A DNA stretch of 23,057 bases, taken from positions 1 to 23,057 of the forward strand of contig DDJQ01000145.1 of assembly GCA_002339125.1 (NCBI GenBank), given 5' to 3'. The position numbers and the translations under genes are program-made. This document shows positions 15,904 through 22,461 of this stretch, piece after piece. Below the pieces are notes generated by a model that was not told the origin of the DNA, did not search any database, and worked only from the letters and a program-made list of their open reading frames with translations. Position 1 is the stretch's first letter; each line of letters starts with the position of its first letter. The DNA comes from Alteromonadaceae bacterium UBA2620 (GTDB lineage: Bacteria; Pseudomonadota; Gammaproteobacteria; Enterobacterales; Alteromonadaceae).

Positions 15904-16845
15904 ATGCAATTATTAAAATTATCCGAAACCGTTAACTTTATGAAATTGCGGGTACCCGCAATGATATTGTCAACGGTGCTAATCCTCGCTTCGATATTCT
16001 CGCTGGCAACTAACAGCCTGAACTGGGGGCTGGATTTTACCGGCGGTACCCTGATTGAAGTCGGTTATGAGCAAGCCGCAGATCTGGGCGAGATTCGTTC
16101 GTCTCTGGCGGCTAACGACTTCCCCGATGCCGTAGTGCAGAATTTTGGTAGTAGTACTGATGTGCTTATCCGAATTGCGCCGCGTGAAGGTGTAAAAGCC
16201 GTTACCATTGGTGACCAGGTGATTGATATCCTGCAACAGGCTGATAGCAGTGTGGAAAAACGCCGTATCGAGTTTGTTGGGCCAAACGTGGGTGAGGAGC
16301 TTACAGAGCAGGGCGGTCTGGCGATGCTGGTAGCGCTTATCTGTATCCTGATTTACGTAGCTGCACGATTTGAATGGCGTTTTGCGCTGGGCTCAGTATC
16401 GGCACTGATACACGATGTGCTGCTGACTCTCGGTCTGTTCTCGTTTTTGCAACTGGAATTCGACCTGACGGTACTGGCTGCGGTTCTGGCAGTTATTGGT
16501 TACTCGCTTAACGATACCATCGTGGTATCAGACCGGATCCGTGAAAACTTTCGCAAGATCCGCAAGGGGGAGCCAGTGGAAATTATCAATATTTCACTGA
16601 CCCAAACGCTTAACCGAACCATCATTACTTCATTAACCACTGTGCTGGTATTGCTGGCGCTGTTCTTTAAGGGCGGTGCACTTATCCATGGCTTTGCCAC
16701 GGCGCTGTTATTTGGTGTGGTAGTAGGTACTTATTCTTCCATCTATATTGCCAGTTCTGTGGCAATGGCACTGGGGATCAGTAAAGAAGATCTTATGCCG
16801 CCGCAAGTTGAAAAAGAAGGCGAAGATTTGGACGCAATGCCATAA
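15904..16845 (+). CDS. secF: Protein-export membrane protein SecF
   Basis: Small subunit of the SecDF export motor. Of 313 aa, the N-terminal helix is followed by a periplasmic domain starting with NWGLDFTGGTLIEV, then five helices including GYSLNDTIVVSDRIRENFRK, the SecF counterpart of the SecD proton-pathway motif. An AGGAG ribosome site lies eight bases before the ATG. The C-terminal tail is short and acidic (EKEGEDLDAMP). A strong terminator follows, so this is the last gene of the transcript. Confidence 0.98.
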   Translation: MQLLKLSETVNFMKLRVPAMILSTVLILASIFSLATNSLNWGLDFTGGTLIEVGYEQAADLGEIRSSLAANDFPDAVVQNFGSSTDVLIRIAPREGVKAVTIGDQVIDILQQADSSVEKRRIEFVGPNVGEELTEQGGLAMLVALICILIYVAARFEWRFALGSVSALIHDVLLTLGLFSFLQLEFDLTVLAAVLAVIGYSLNDTIVVSDRIRENFRKIRKGEPVEIINISLTQTLNRTIITSLTTVLVLLALFFKGGALIHGFATALLFGVVVGTYSSIYIASSVAMALGISKEDLMPPQVEKEGEDLDAMP

Positions 16846-16875
16846 TTTGTTCACAGGCAATTTATGCTTGAGTGA

Positions 16876-16904
16876 AAGCCGCGGAGAATAACCGCGGCTT
16901 TTTT
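16876..16904 (+). terminator. Strong intrinsic terminator after secF
   Basis: AAGCCGCGG and CCGCGGCTT form a perfect nine-pair GC-rich stem with a seven-base loop, continued by six T residues. It lies 30 bases after the secF stop and ends the queA-tgt-yajC-secDF region. Its T-run favours the plus strand. Confidence 0.93.
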
Positions 16905-16947
16905 ATAGCGAGTTTGCCATTCCTGATACAGCTAGTTCTTTTCAACG

Positions 16948-17262
16948 TTAGCGAACTTCAATACTGCCGGTAAGTTTTGCCAGCATCTTAACTCCGATAC
17001 CTTTTACCCGGGTCAGCTCATCCACCGAGCTGAATGGGCCCTGGGATTCCCGGTAACTAATAATGGCCGCCGCTTTGCTTTTACCAATTCCCGGTAACGT
17101 CATCAGTTGCTCCAGTGAGGCCGTATTCAGGTTTAGCAAAGCTTCAGTGGTTGCCACCTGGCTAACTTCGTCGGTCATTTTTAGTGATTCAGCAGTGGCG
17201 CTATTAAAGCCAGCGAACAACGCTAGTACGATCATACAGATACGAACAGTAGATAATTTCAT
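16948..17262 (-). CDS. Small secreted helix-hairpin-helix protein (ComEA-like)
   Basis: A 104-aa protein with a signal peptide (residues 1 to about 24, cut after SATA) and one (HhH)2 domain in its C-terminal 60 residues: LNLNTASLEQLMTLPGIGKSKAAAIISYRESQGPFSSVDELTRVKGIG. Periplasmic proteins of this kind bind DNA without sequence specificity. ComEA uses this to draw DNA through the outer membrane during natural transformation. Other single-HhH secreted proteins have no assigned role, so competence is an inference. The AGGAG site lies eight bases before the ATG. It converges with secF and has a Fur-box-like palindrome in its upstream region. Confidence 0.9.
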   Translation of the reverse strand: MKLSTVRICMIVLALFAGFNSATAESLKMTDEVSQVATTEALLNLNTASLEQLMTLPGIGKSKAAAIISYRESQGPFSSVDELTRVKGIGVKMLAKLTGSIEVR

Positions 17263-17283
17263 GTGTAGCTCCTAAAGGTTGTT

Positions 17284-17302
17284 AATGATGATAATCATCC
17301 CC
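17284..17302 (-). promoter_or_regulatory. Fur-box-like site upstream of the comEA-like gene
   Basis: AATGATGATAATCATCCCC matches 14 of 19 positions of the classical Fur box, including the full core GATAATCAT, and contains the palindrome GATGAT-A-ATCATC. It lies 22 bases upstream of the start codon, where a bound repressor would block the promoter or early elongation. Confidence 0.45.
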
Positions 17303-17521
17303 TTTACTCTACTCATCTCTCTTGAAGAGCGGCAGTACTGAAAATGGCCAGTTTTAGCTCGTCTAAGGCGAGTTTTTCGAAGGTCAGCGGGTAAGAATGT
17401 TGTGCAGATAAGAGCAAATTAAAAAATTATACTAAAGGTGTATCTTTACCTCCCTGCGGTTATATTAAATTTATTATTATCAAACTTAATATTGATACTG
17501 GGCCCTTAAACGTTCATTTCA

Positions 17522-17589
17522 TTCATTTAAAGTGTATAAAAATCAATGCTGTAGTTGTTTTCTCCGGAAGTTAGCTAGCTTTAAATGAA
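17522..17589. repeat. Perfect 11-bp inverted repeat in the accessory gap
   Basis: TTCATTTAAAG (17522-17532) and CTTTAAATGAA (17579-17589) are exact inverse complements separated by 46 bases. A TATAAA at 17535-17540 lies inside. The gap 17263-17727 holds, besides this and the Fur-like site, an imperfect palindrome at 17338-17357 and a GC-rich foldable stretch at 17601-17652. No gene is recognised there. Confidence 0.5.
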
Positions 17590-17600
17590 CCAGCCCATAG

Positions 17601-17652
17601 CCCGAGGACTTCTGATTGCAGGCCGAAACAGTTCCGCATGGCCCTGTCCGGG
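17601..17652 (+). other. Foldable GC-rich stretch upstream of the CHASE remnant
   Basis: CCC and GGA (17601-17608) can pair with TCC and GGG (17647-17652), enclosing CAGGCC (17619-17624) paired with GGCCCTG (17640-17646) through one bulge. It stands out from AT-rich surroundings and sits in what would be the 5' leader of the broken CHASE gene. It matches no riboswitch class I could recognise; the c-di-GMP-I and c-di-GMP-II patterns were considered and do not fit. Confidence 0.25.
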
Positions 17653-17727
17653 AGCTTTCTTCACCCGCTCAAATTACCTCTCTTTACATTCCTAAACTAT
17701 AGTTATTAAAAATCCAGGAAATCATCA

Positions 17728-17968
17728 ATGCCCAGTCAGCTCACCACGTTTTTGCTGGGGGAATTTTCGTAGTAGTGATTACCATAATAGGTACCTTAGT
17801 TAGCCAAACGTTATTGAAACAGGATCAGGTAGTCAGCTTCGAGGCCCCAATGCAGGAATTTATCGATACATTAAGCAGGGAGCTTGATTACAACGCTTAT
17901 GCGCTGCGCTCGCTGGCCCAGCTGTTTTGCTCGCCTCAAACAGTAGAAGCCCACGAGTTTGCCAGTTA
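17728..17968 (+). pseudogene. N-terminal remnant of a CHASE-domain membrane sensor
   Basis: An ATG with an AGGA site opens MPSQL and then stops within 15 codons. A frame differing by one base carries HHVFAGGIFVVVITIIGTLVSQTLL, a first membrane helix, then a periplasmic stretch FIDTLSRELDYNAYALRSLAQLF followed by EAHEFASY. That spacing of helix, ALRSLA and EF resembles the start of CHASE sensor domains found on diguanylate cyclases and histidine kinases. The coding sequence is cut at 17968, exactly where the foldback element begins, and nothing after that element continues it. The gene is thus both frameshifted near 17742 and truncated. The output domain is lost, so its class cannot be told. 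Confidence 0.6.
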
Positions 17969-17976
17969 TACCATAT

Positions 17977-17989
17977 ATGGGCCCACTCC
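17977..17989. repeat. Subterminal inverted repeat, transposase-distal end of the IS
   Basis: ATGGGCCCACTCC reads inward from three bases inside the left IS boundary. It matches the other IS end at 11 of 13 positions (ATGG-CCC-CTCC shared). Confidence 0.85.
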
Positions 17990-18089
17990 GATTTCAAGAC
18001 ATCGTGTTGACTAATTAACGTGATTCATTGCTGCCATATATTCGGCTTTTTAGTGAAGTCATGTGGCTTCTAGCCTTGATGGTTGTTCG

Positions 18090-18155
18090 CATCTTGTTGT
18101 CTCATCAATCCGGCGGCCTCGAAGGCCCTTGGTATAATCTGATTTGAACAAGATG
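18090..18155 (-). ncRNA. Bridge/seeker RNA target-binding hairpin of the IS1111 element
   Basis: CATCTTGTT (18090-18098) and AACAAGATG (18147-18155) form a perfect nine-pair outer stem. It encloses an internal loop and an inner hairpin GGCCT-CGA-AGGCC. Read as minus-strand RNA, the 5' side of the loop carries TTATACCAA (rc of 18129-18137) and the 3' side CGGATTG (rc of 18106-18112). The reconstructed empty site is GTTATACCA/ATCCGCATAG. The first segment equals the top strand of its left half; the second equals the bottom strand of its right half. Two guides addressing opposite strands of the two half-targets are the defining design of IS110-family bridge RNAs. In IS1111 elements the RNA lies after the transposase, as here. 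The full RNA ends are not determined. Confidence 0.85.
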
Positions 18156-18258
18156 GTTATGAACAGTTAATCATCAGTACGTTGTCTTTTGCAATGCGTT
18201 GACAGGCTTCCTGTTTTCGTTTTCGTTTACGTGCTTACTACTGGTTTGGTTTTACCGG

Positions 18259-19326
18259 CTATACCGCAGCTTTATTTATCTGCCCTGGCAGATAATCCTG
18301 TTGATGGTGCAGCATGGCCCAGGCCATTCTCGCCATCTTATTGGCCAGCGCGACGCAAGCTTTGTTAAAGCTCATTCGCGCTAAGCAAGCCCGACACCAC
18401 TGGCTCACTTTATCGGTTTTATCACCGATATGGCGCAAGGCGGCTCTGGCACCGTTAATCATCTGGGTGCGTAAATACGTATTCCCGCGTTTGCTGATAC
18501 CCAGCAATCTCGGGTTATCTCCCGTTGTATGTTGTTTGGGGACGATACCCAACCAAGCGGCTAAATGTCGACCACTATTAAAAGCCTGTCCTTGTCCAAT
18601 ACCTGCATATAAAGCAGTAGCAATCAGTGGCCCAATACCGGTCATGCTCATTAAGCGCTCGCATACAGGGTGGTTTTGTGCAAATGCTTTCAATTCCTTA
18701 TCCATTTCCTTAATGCGCTCCCGTAACACCAACAAATCGTTGAATAAACCTTGAAACAGTTGGCGAGCTAGCATACTCAATCCATTGTCAGCCTCTTCCA
18801 AGGTGAAAGGTAATTCTTTCACCACGGTCGCTACGCCCCGTGCATACACAATATCGTATTCAGCCAACGAGCCTCTTATCTGATTACTCAACGCTGTTTG
18901 CTGCGCTATCATACGCTCTCGAATACGATGCATGAGCTGAATATCTTGTTGTTCCTGAGACTTAAACGGCACAAATCGCATCCCTTCACGCTGTGAGGCC
19001 TCGGCTATCGCCTCTGCATCATTGTAATCGTGTTTATTGCTTTTTCGGTATGCCACAACATATTGCGGCGCGATGGCTTTGACTTCATGCCCCGCTTTTG
19101 TCAGCTCACGACACCAATAATGGCAACTGCCACAGGCTTCCATCACCACGATACTTGGCTCCAGTTGGCTAAAATAGGACAGCACCTGATAACGCTTTAA
19201 CTTCTTCTTTTTGAGTACTCTGCCGGACTGATTCATAACAACTAAATGAAAAACAGACTTGGCGATATCTAAACCTATTGTTACCTTATTTATGTGACCT
19301 TCTCCTTCTTGATAGTGATTCAACAA
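18259..19326 (-). CDS. IS1111-group IS110 family transposase (DEDD recombinase)
   Basis: A recombinase with an N-terminal RuvC-like DEDD domain and a C-terminal Transposase_20 domain that supplies a catalytic serine. Using the TTG at 19326, the acidic residues are D20 in GLDIAK, E63 in VVMEACGS, and D100 and D103 in KHDYNDAEAIAEA. The MRFVPFKSQEQQ stretch marks the IS1111 branch. The C-terminal half holds MSMTGIGPLIATALYAGIG, SGRHLAAWLGIVPKQ and GISKRGNTYLRTQMINGARA. The frame is intact (355 aa from TTG). The best ribosome site, AAGAAGGAG, instead lies eight bases before an ATA codon at 19293 (INKVTIGLDIAK), where related proteins often begin with ATG, so the native start may be mutated. Confidence 0.92.
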   Translation of the reverse strand: MLNHYQEGEGHINKVTIGLDIAKSVFHLVVMNQSGRVLKKKKLKRYQVLSYFSQLEPSIVVMEACGSCHYWCRELTKAGHEVKAIAPQYVVAYRKSNKHDYNDAEAIAEASQREGMRFVPFKSQEQQDIQLMHRIRERMIAQQTALSNQIRGSLAEYDIVYARGVATVVKELPFTLEEADNGLSMLARQLFQGLFNDLLVLRERIKEMDKELKAFAQNHPVCERLMSMTGIGPLIATALYAGIGQGQAFNSGRHLAAWLGIVPKQHTTGDNPRLLGISKRGNTYLRTQMINGARAALRHIGDKTDKVSQWCRACLARMSFNKACVALANKMARMAWAMLHHQQDYLPGQINKAAV

Positions 19327-19359
19327 CTCTATCTTGGCTCATTTGAAGCCTTTATGGGA

Positions 19360-19372
19360 GGAGAGGGTCCAT
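19360..19372. repeat. Subterminal inverted repeat, transposase-proximal end of the IS
   Basis: On the minus strand this reads ATGGACCCTCTCC inward. Seven bases (ACCATTA on the plus strand) separate it from the IS boundary at 19379. Confidence 0.85.
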
Positions 19373-19379
19373 ACCATTA

Positions 19380-19545
19380 ATCCGCATAGAAGTTTACCCT
19401 CTCAGCAAGACTGGCAGGTTTTGTGGCTAGGCTTGGTTGCACAGGTTTGGTGGTTCCAAATCAAGCAAGCGTAACAACGCCAGAAAGCCTGCCAGCTCGC
19501 CCTCAGGGATCACTCTGAGAGGGTAAACCTCTATGCCGATTGGTA
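19380..19545. mobile_element. MITE-like foldback element, 171 bp when the IS is removed
   Basis: Its left tip (TACCA) is at 17969-17973, before the IS; the rest is here. The two termini are inverted repeats of 31 bases with two mismatches: TACCAATC(C/G)GCATAGA(A/G)G, then TTTACCCTCTCAG. An inner repeat CTGGCAGG/CCTGCCAG extends the foldback. The trinucleotide TTA flanks it on both sides (17966-17968 and 19546-19548), a likely target duplication. There is no coding capacity. It separates the CHASE remnant from the isocitrate dehydrogenase terminator. A full-length partner transposon with the same TIRs is not in the window. Confidence 0.7.
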
Positions 19546-19555
19546 TTATCCAGTC

Positions 19556-19583
19556 AAAAAAAAGCAAGTCCGAAGACTTGCTT
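19556..19583 (-). terminator. Intrinsic terminator of the isocitrate dehydrogenase gene
   Basis: On the minus strand AAGCAAGTC-TTCG-GACTTGCTT forms a nine-pair stem with a stable UUCG tetraloop followed by eight T residues. It lies 26 bases after the stop codon of the dehydrogenase gene. Confidence 0.95.
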
Positions 19584-19609
19584 ACTATTCAGTGCAAGCG
19601 AAATGCGGC

Positions 19610-20617
19610 TTACAAACGCTCCAGCATTGCCTGAGTGAATTCGGTAGTACCGTGCTGACCACCCAGATCGCGGGTAGTGCGATCGCCACTTTCAATCACA
19701 TCTTTCAGGGCTGAACGGATGGCCTCGGCTTTGTCAGCCATGCCCAGGTACTCAAGCATTTGCACAGAAGCCAGAATCACGCTGGTAGGGTTAGCCAGGT
19801 TTTTGCCGGCGATGTCTGGTGCTGAACCATGTACGGCTTCAAAAATTGCACATTCACCACCGATGTTGGCGCCAGGCGCCATACCCAGGCCGCCAACCAA
19901 ACCGGCACACAGGTCTGACAGAATGTCACCAAACAGGTTAGTGGTAACAATAACGTCAAACTGGTGAGGATTCATTACCAGTTGCATACAGGCGTTGTCT
20001 ACGATCATCTCCGTAGACTCGATATCCGGGTATTTCTCACCAATTTCGCGAGCGACTTTCAGGAACAAACCTGAAGTCGACTTAAGGATATTCGCCTTGT
20101 GAACAGCGGTAACCTTTTTGCGGCCTTCGCGGCGGGCTAATTCGTAAGCGAAAGTCACGATTTTTTCGGCACCCTCACGGGTAATTTTACTGCGCGCTTC
20201 GGCTTCGGTACCGTCTTCAGAAACTACCTGTCCCAGACCAGAGTACATGCCCTGAGTGTTTTCGCGCACGGTAATAATGTCGATATCTTCGTAACGTGCC
20301 TTGGTGCCTTTAAAAGACAATACCGGACGCACGTTTGCATAGAGCTGGAACTGCTTACGCAGGCTTACATTGATTGAGGTAAAGCCTTCGCCAACCGGTG
20401 TAGTCAATGGGCCCTTCAGGGTCACCTTGTTTTTGGCGATCAGATCCAGCGTTTCCTGAGGTAATAGCTCGCCATGATTTTCCAGCGCCATCAGGCCGGC
20501 ATCAGCGTAATCATAGGCAAAGTCACAGCCTACTTTATCTAAAATTTGCGTTGCTGCATCAATAATATCCGGGCCGATACCATCTCCGCGGATGACAGTA
20601 ATGCGTTGTTGAGTCAT
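19610..20617 (-). CDS. Isocitrate dehydrogenase, NAD-type (beta-decarboxylating dehydrogenase family)
   Basis: A predicted oxidative decarboxylase making 2-oxoglutarate from isocitrate in the citric acid cycle. The 335 aa carry GDGIGPDI at the start, the substrate stretch GFTSINVSLRKQFQLYANVRP (isocitrate-binding Ser/Asn and arginines), TVRENTQGMYSG, the catalytic KANILKSTSG, the metal aspartates in TNLFGDILSDL, and HGSAPDIAGKNLANP. The Asp-Ile after SAP is the pattern of NAD-using enzymes rather than the Lys-Tyr of E. coli NADP enzyme. Related members act on homoisocitrate or 3-isopropylmalate; the SINVSLR region favours isocitrate. AAGGAT lies eight bases before the ATG. It has its own promoter and terminator, thus is monocistronic. 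Confidence 0.88.
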   Translation of the reverse strand: MTQQRITVIRGDGIGPDIIDAATQILDKVGCDFAYDYADAGLMALENHGELLPQETLDLIAKNKVTLKGPLTTPVGEGFTSINVSLRKQFQLYANVRPVLSFKGTKARYEDIDIITVRENTQGMYSGLGQVVSEDGTEAEARSKITREGAEKIVTFAYELARREGRKKVTAVHKANILKSTSGLFLKVAREIGEKYPDIESTEMIVDNACMQLVMNPHQFDVIVTTNLFGDILSDLCAGLVGGLGMAPGANIGGECAIFEAVHGSAPDIAGKNLANPTSVILASVQMLEYLGMADKAEAIRSALKDVIESGDRTTRDLGGQHGTTEFTQAMLERL

Positions 20618-20663
20618 CAGAGATCCTTAATAACTTTTACTGATTCGTTAGGTCGTTTGCTTT

Positions 20664-20692
20664 TTAATAAGTGTAGCGTAATTTTTGCGCAA
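20664..20692 (-). promoter_or_regulatory. Sigma-70 promoter of the isocitrate dehydrogenase gene
   Basis: On the minus strand TTGCGC (20687-20692) and TATTAA (20664-20669) are separated by exactly 17 bases. They lie about 50 bases before the start codon. This is the best -35/-10 pair in the upstream gap. Confidence 0.6.
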
Positions 20693-20737
20693 GAGGGTTT
20701 TTCTCTGGCGTTTTTGTAATCAATTGTAGGGTGTCTT

Positions 20738-20755
20738 TACACTGGCATAAGTGTA
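20738..20755. promoter_or_regulatory. Operator-like dyad upstream of the isocitrate dehydrogenase promoter
   Basis: TACACT-N6-AGTGTA is a perfect 6+6 dyad with helical-turn spacing, about 45 bases upstream of the -35 box, a position suited to an activator. The cognate regulator cannot be named. Confidence 0.3.
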
Positions 20756-20833
20756 TATGATGCAAGACTAAATGAGTAGTTAAATAGGCCATAGTGCTTA
20801 TAAACAGCGTTTATTAAGGCCCTGTGACTGCTG

Positions 20834-22447
20834 CTATGTTAACGGGCAATTGAGCAGGTGACTGACCTTGGGCTGCAGTTGCGATTGCAATGCAGTCAGA
20901 TGAGGAAATGCCTGTTGGGTTTGTTGGATAAACTCAGTCGTTTGTGCACAGGGCTTATGCCCGAGCAGCCATTGCCGGGCCCAGATCAGGCTCAAACCAC
21001 TGATACAATGGGGCAGGCGTAATAGCCCGGGAACTTCCTGTGGCAGCCGGCCACAACAGGCTATCAACCTTGACTGCCCTTTGTCCTGCTCCCAGGCGCT
21101 GGCAAGTGAAATAAGGCGTTGTCGGGTGGCACTATTACCTTGTTGCGCATTATTTTGCAGCAGTGTTGTGACATCAAATAGCCGTTGGTCGTTGTGGTTT
21201 ACTGCAGTTTTGCCTTTTTCCTGTGCAGACGTAAACAACGGCGACAGGGCGACTGTCGTCACCAGACTGGCATACTGTGGTGTTATCCGGCCACTGCCAC
21301 TAGCCAGTTCGCTGCTGAGCAAAATGGCTGTCTGAGCCAATCGTGAATACCAGTCGAGTAACGGAAACCAGTGCTGGGTTAAACGCTGAAAGAGGGCGTA
21401 CTGCACAAGCATATGACCGACTCTTTCAAGGCCATAGGTGAGAATACTTTGCTTTACATTCTGCACCGGTAACTGCATGCGGTTGTCCTTTGATGCTGCA
21501 TCGGTCAGAAAATGACTGAAAGCCGGCTCAACTTCTACCATCGCGACTATTTTGTCGACGGCGATGTCCGCATCGTTAAGCGCTTTTAACAGTGTTTGCA
21601 GGCTAAGCGGCGGGCGTGATGTCGGGTAACTAACAGGGAGTGCCCAGCCATGATCGCCCGGACGTATCACTTCACCTTCTTCCGGTTGTTCGTCCAGTTT
21701 GCTAAGCAGGCTGACCCAGTGTTCGACACTAAGCGATTGTTTGTGCATCAGGCGAACCTGCTTTTTGGCCAGCCAGCAAAAATGTTCTTCAGTGTTTGAA
21801 TAAATAAGCACCTGATCTTTTAGCTGACTCATCACCGGCCCGATATGCTGCCCGGAGGCTATTATTAAGCCTTCGTGAAGTAGCCCGGGATAGTCTGTAA
21901 GGGCATGCAGAAGCTGCTGTCCGGTGACCGGGAGTGTCATCGCCAGTTTTGCCAGAATATCGTTAAAGTTGCTGACCGGAGCCCGCAACAGGTAGCGCTG
22001 CCATAACCAGGCAATATCGAAACAATCGCTGTAGAGGGGCGGTCGTTTGCGTGCCGGTAGGACATGTGCTGCCCAGTATTGCTGGCCACAACGGCTGAGT
22101 TGTTTAATTATACTGCTCAGTCGCTGTTTATTGAGTACTGACTGCTTTTTTAACTGATAATAAGACAACAGCGCCGCAACGCCTTGCTGCTGGGTGTGAT
22201 GATTCACCCGATTGCGTAAGCAGAGCAATAAATACACTGAGATATGGCGTAACCATAAATGCTTTGTCGGCTCAATGGAGTTGTAAGGGCGGCAGGCAAT
22301 TACCGTTAGCAGGGGAAGATGAGCTTGTGCAAAATCGAGCCAGCGAGCGCTGACATCAAGATATCGGGAAAGATGTGCTGCTTCCCGGGCTGGCAAAGGC
22401 GGCAGCGCCTCGCTGTCTCGCACCAGTTCTTGCAAGGCTGCCAGCAT
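20834..22447 (-). CDS. Divergent HDOD-domain-like protein
   Basis: A large cytoplasmic, Leu/Gln-rich helical protein of 537 aa from the ATG at 22447; a TTG three codons upstream (22456) is also possible, and neither has a clear ribosome site. A segment around residues 282-372 (LQTLLKALNDADIAVDKIVAMVEVEPAFSHFLTDAASK, then VKQSILTYGLERVGHMLVQYALFQRL) follows the HDOD pattern of regulatory proteins, in which HD metal ligands are lost. The first 280 residues match nothing I recognise. HDOD proteins usually act in signal transduction; no partner domain is visible here. The gene starts 14 bases after the DUF3192 gene, so the two are probably co-transcribed. Confidence 0.65.
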   Translation of the reverse strand: MLAALQELVRDSEALPPLPAREAAHLSRYLDVSARWLDFAQAHLPLLTVIACRPYNSIEPTKHLWLRHISVYLLLCLRNRVNHHTQQQGVAALLSYYQLKKQSVLNKQRLSSIIKQLSRCGQQYWAAHVLPARKRPPLYSDCFDIAWLWQRYLLRAPVSNFNDILAKLAMTLPVTGQQLLHALTDYPGLLHEGLIIASGQHIGPVMSQLKDQVLIYSNTEEHFCWLAKKQVRLMHKQSLSVEHWVSLLSKLDEQPEEGEVIRPGDHGWALPVSYPTSRPPLSLQTLLKALNDADIAVDKIVAMVEVEPAFSHFLTDAASKDNRMQLPVQNVKQSILTYGLERVGHMLVQYALFQRLTQHWFPLLDWYSRLAQTAILLSSELASGSGRITPQYASLVTTVALSPLFTSAQEKGKTAVNHNDQRLFDVTTLLQNNAQQGNSATRQRLISLASAWEQDKGQSRLIACCGRLPQEVPGLLRLPHCISGLSLIWARQWLLGHKPCAQTTEFIQQTQQAFPHLTALQSQLQPKVSHLLNCPLT

Positions 22448-22461
22448 GGCCGTCAAATTAA

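Larger units (their letters stand above)
17974..19379 (-). mobile_element. IS1111-group (IS110 family) insertion sequence, complete, 1406 bp
   Basis: The ends are inferred from subterminal inverted repeats ATGGGCCCACTCC (17977-17989) and, read inward on the minus strand, ATGGACCCTCTCC (19360-19372), 11 of 13 identical. Three bases lie outside the repeat on the end downstream of the transposase and seven on the other, as I recall for IS4321/IS5075 of the IS1111 group. Removing 17974-19379 restores an uninterrupted terminal repeat of a foldback element, supporting both ends. The noncoding end after the transposase is long (285 bases) and carries a guide-RNA hairpin, while the other is 53 bases. 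No target duplication is seen, as expected for IS110 elements. Confidence 0.88.

Noticed and set aside
17356..17377. Small hairpin plus five T residues on the plus strand
   Set aside because: The stem has only four Watson-Crick pairs plus a wobble pair, and there is no plus-strand gene for it to terminate.
18314..18754. Long plus-strand open frame inside the IS
   Set aside because: It is the shadow of the transposase gene; the minus-strand frame has the DEDD and Transposase_20 motifs.
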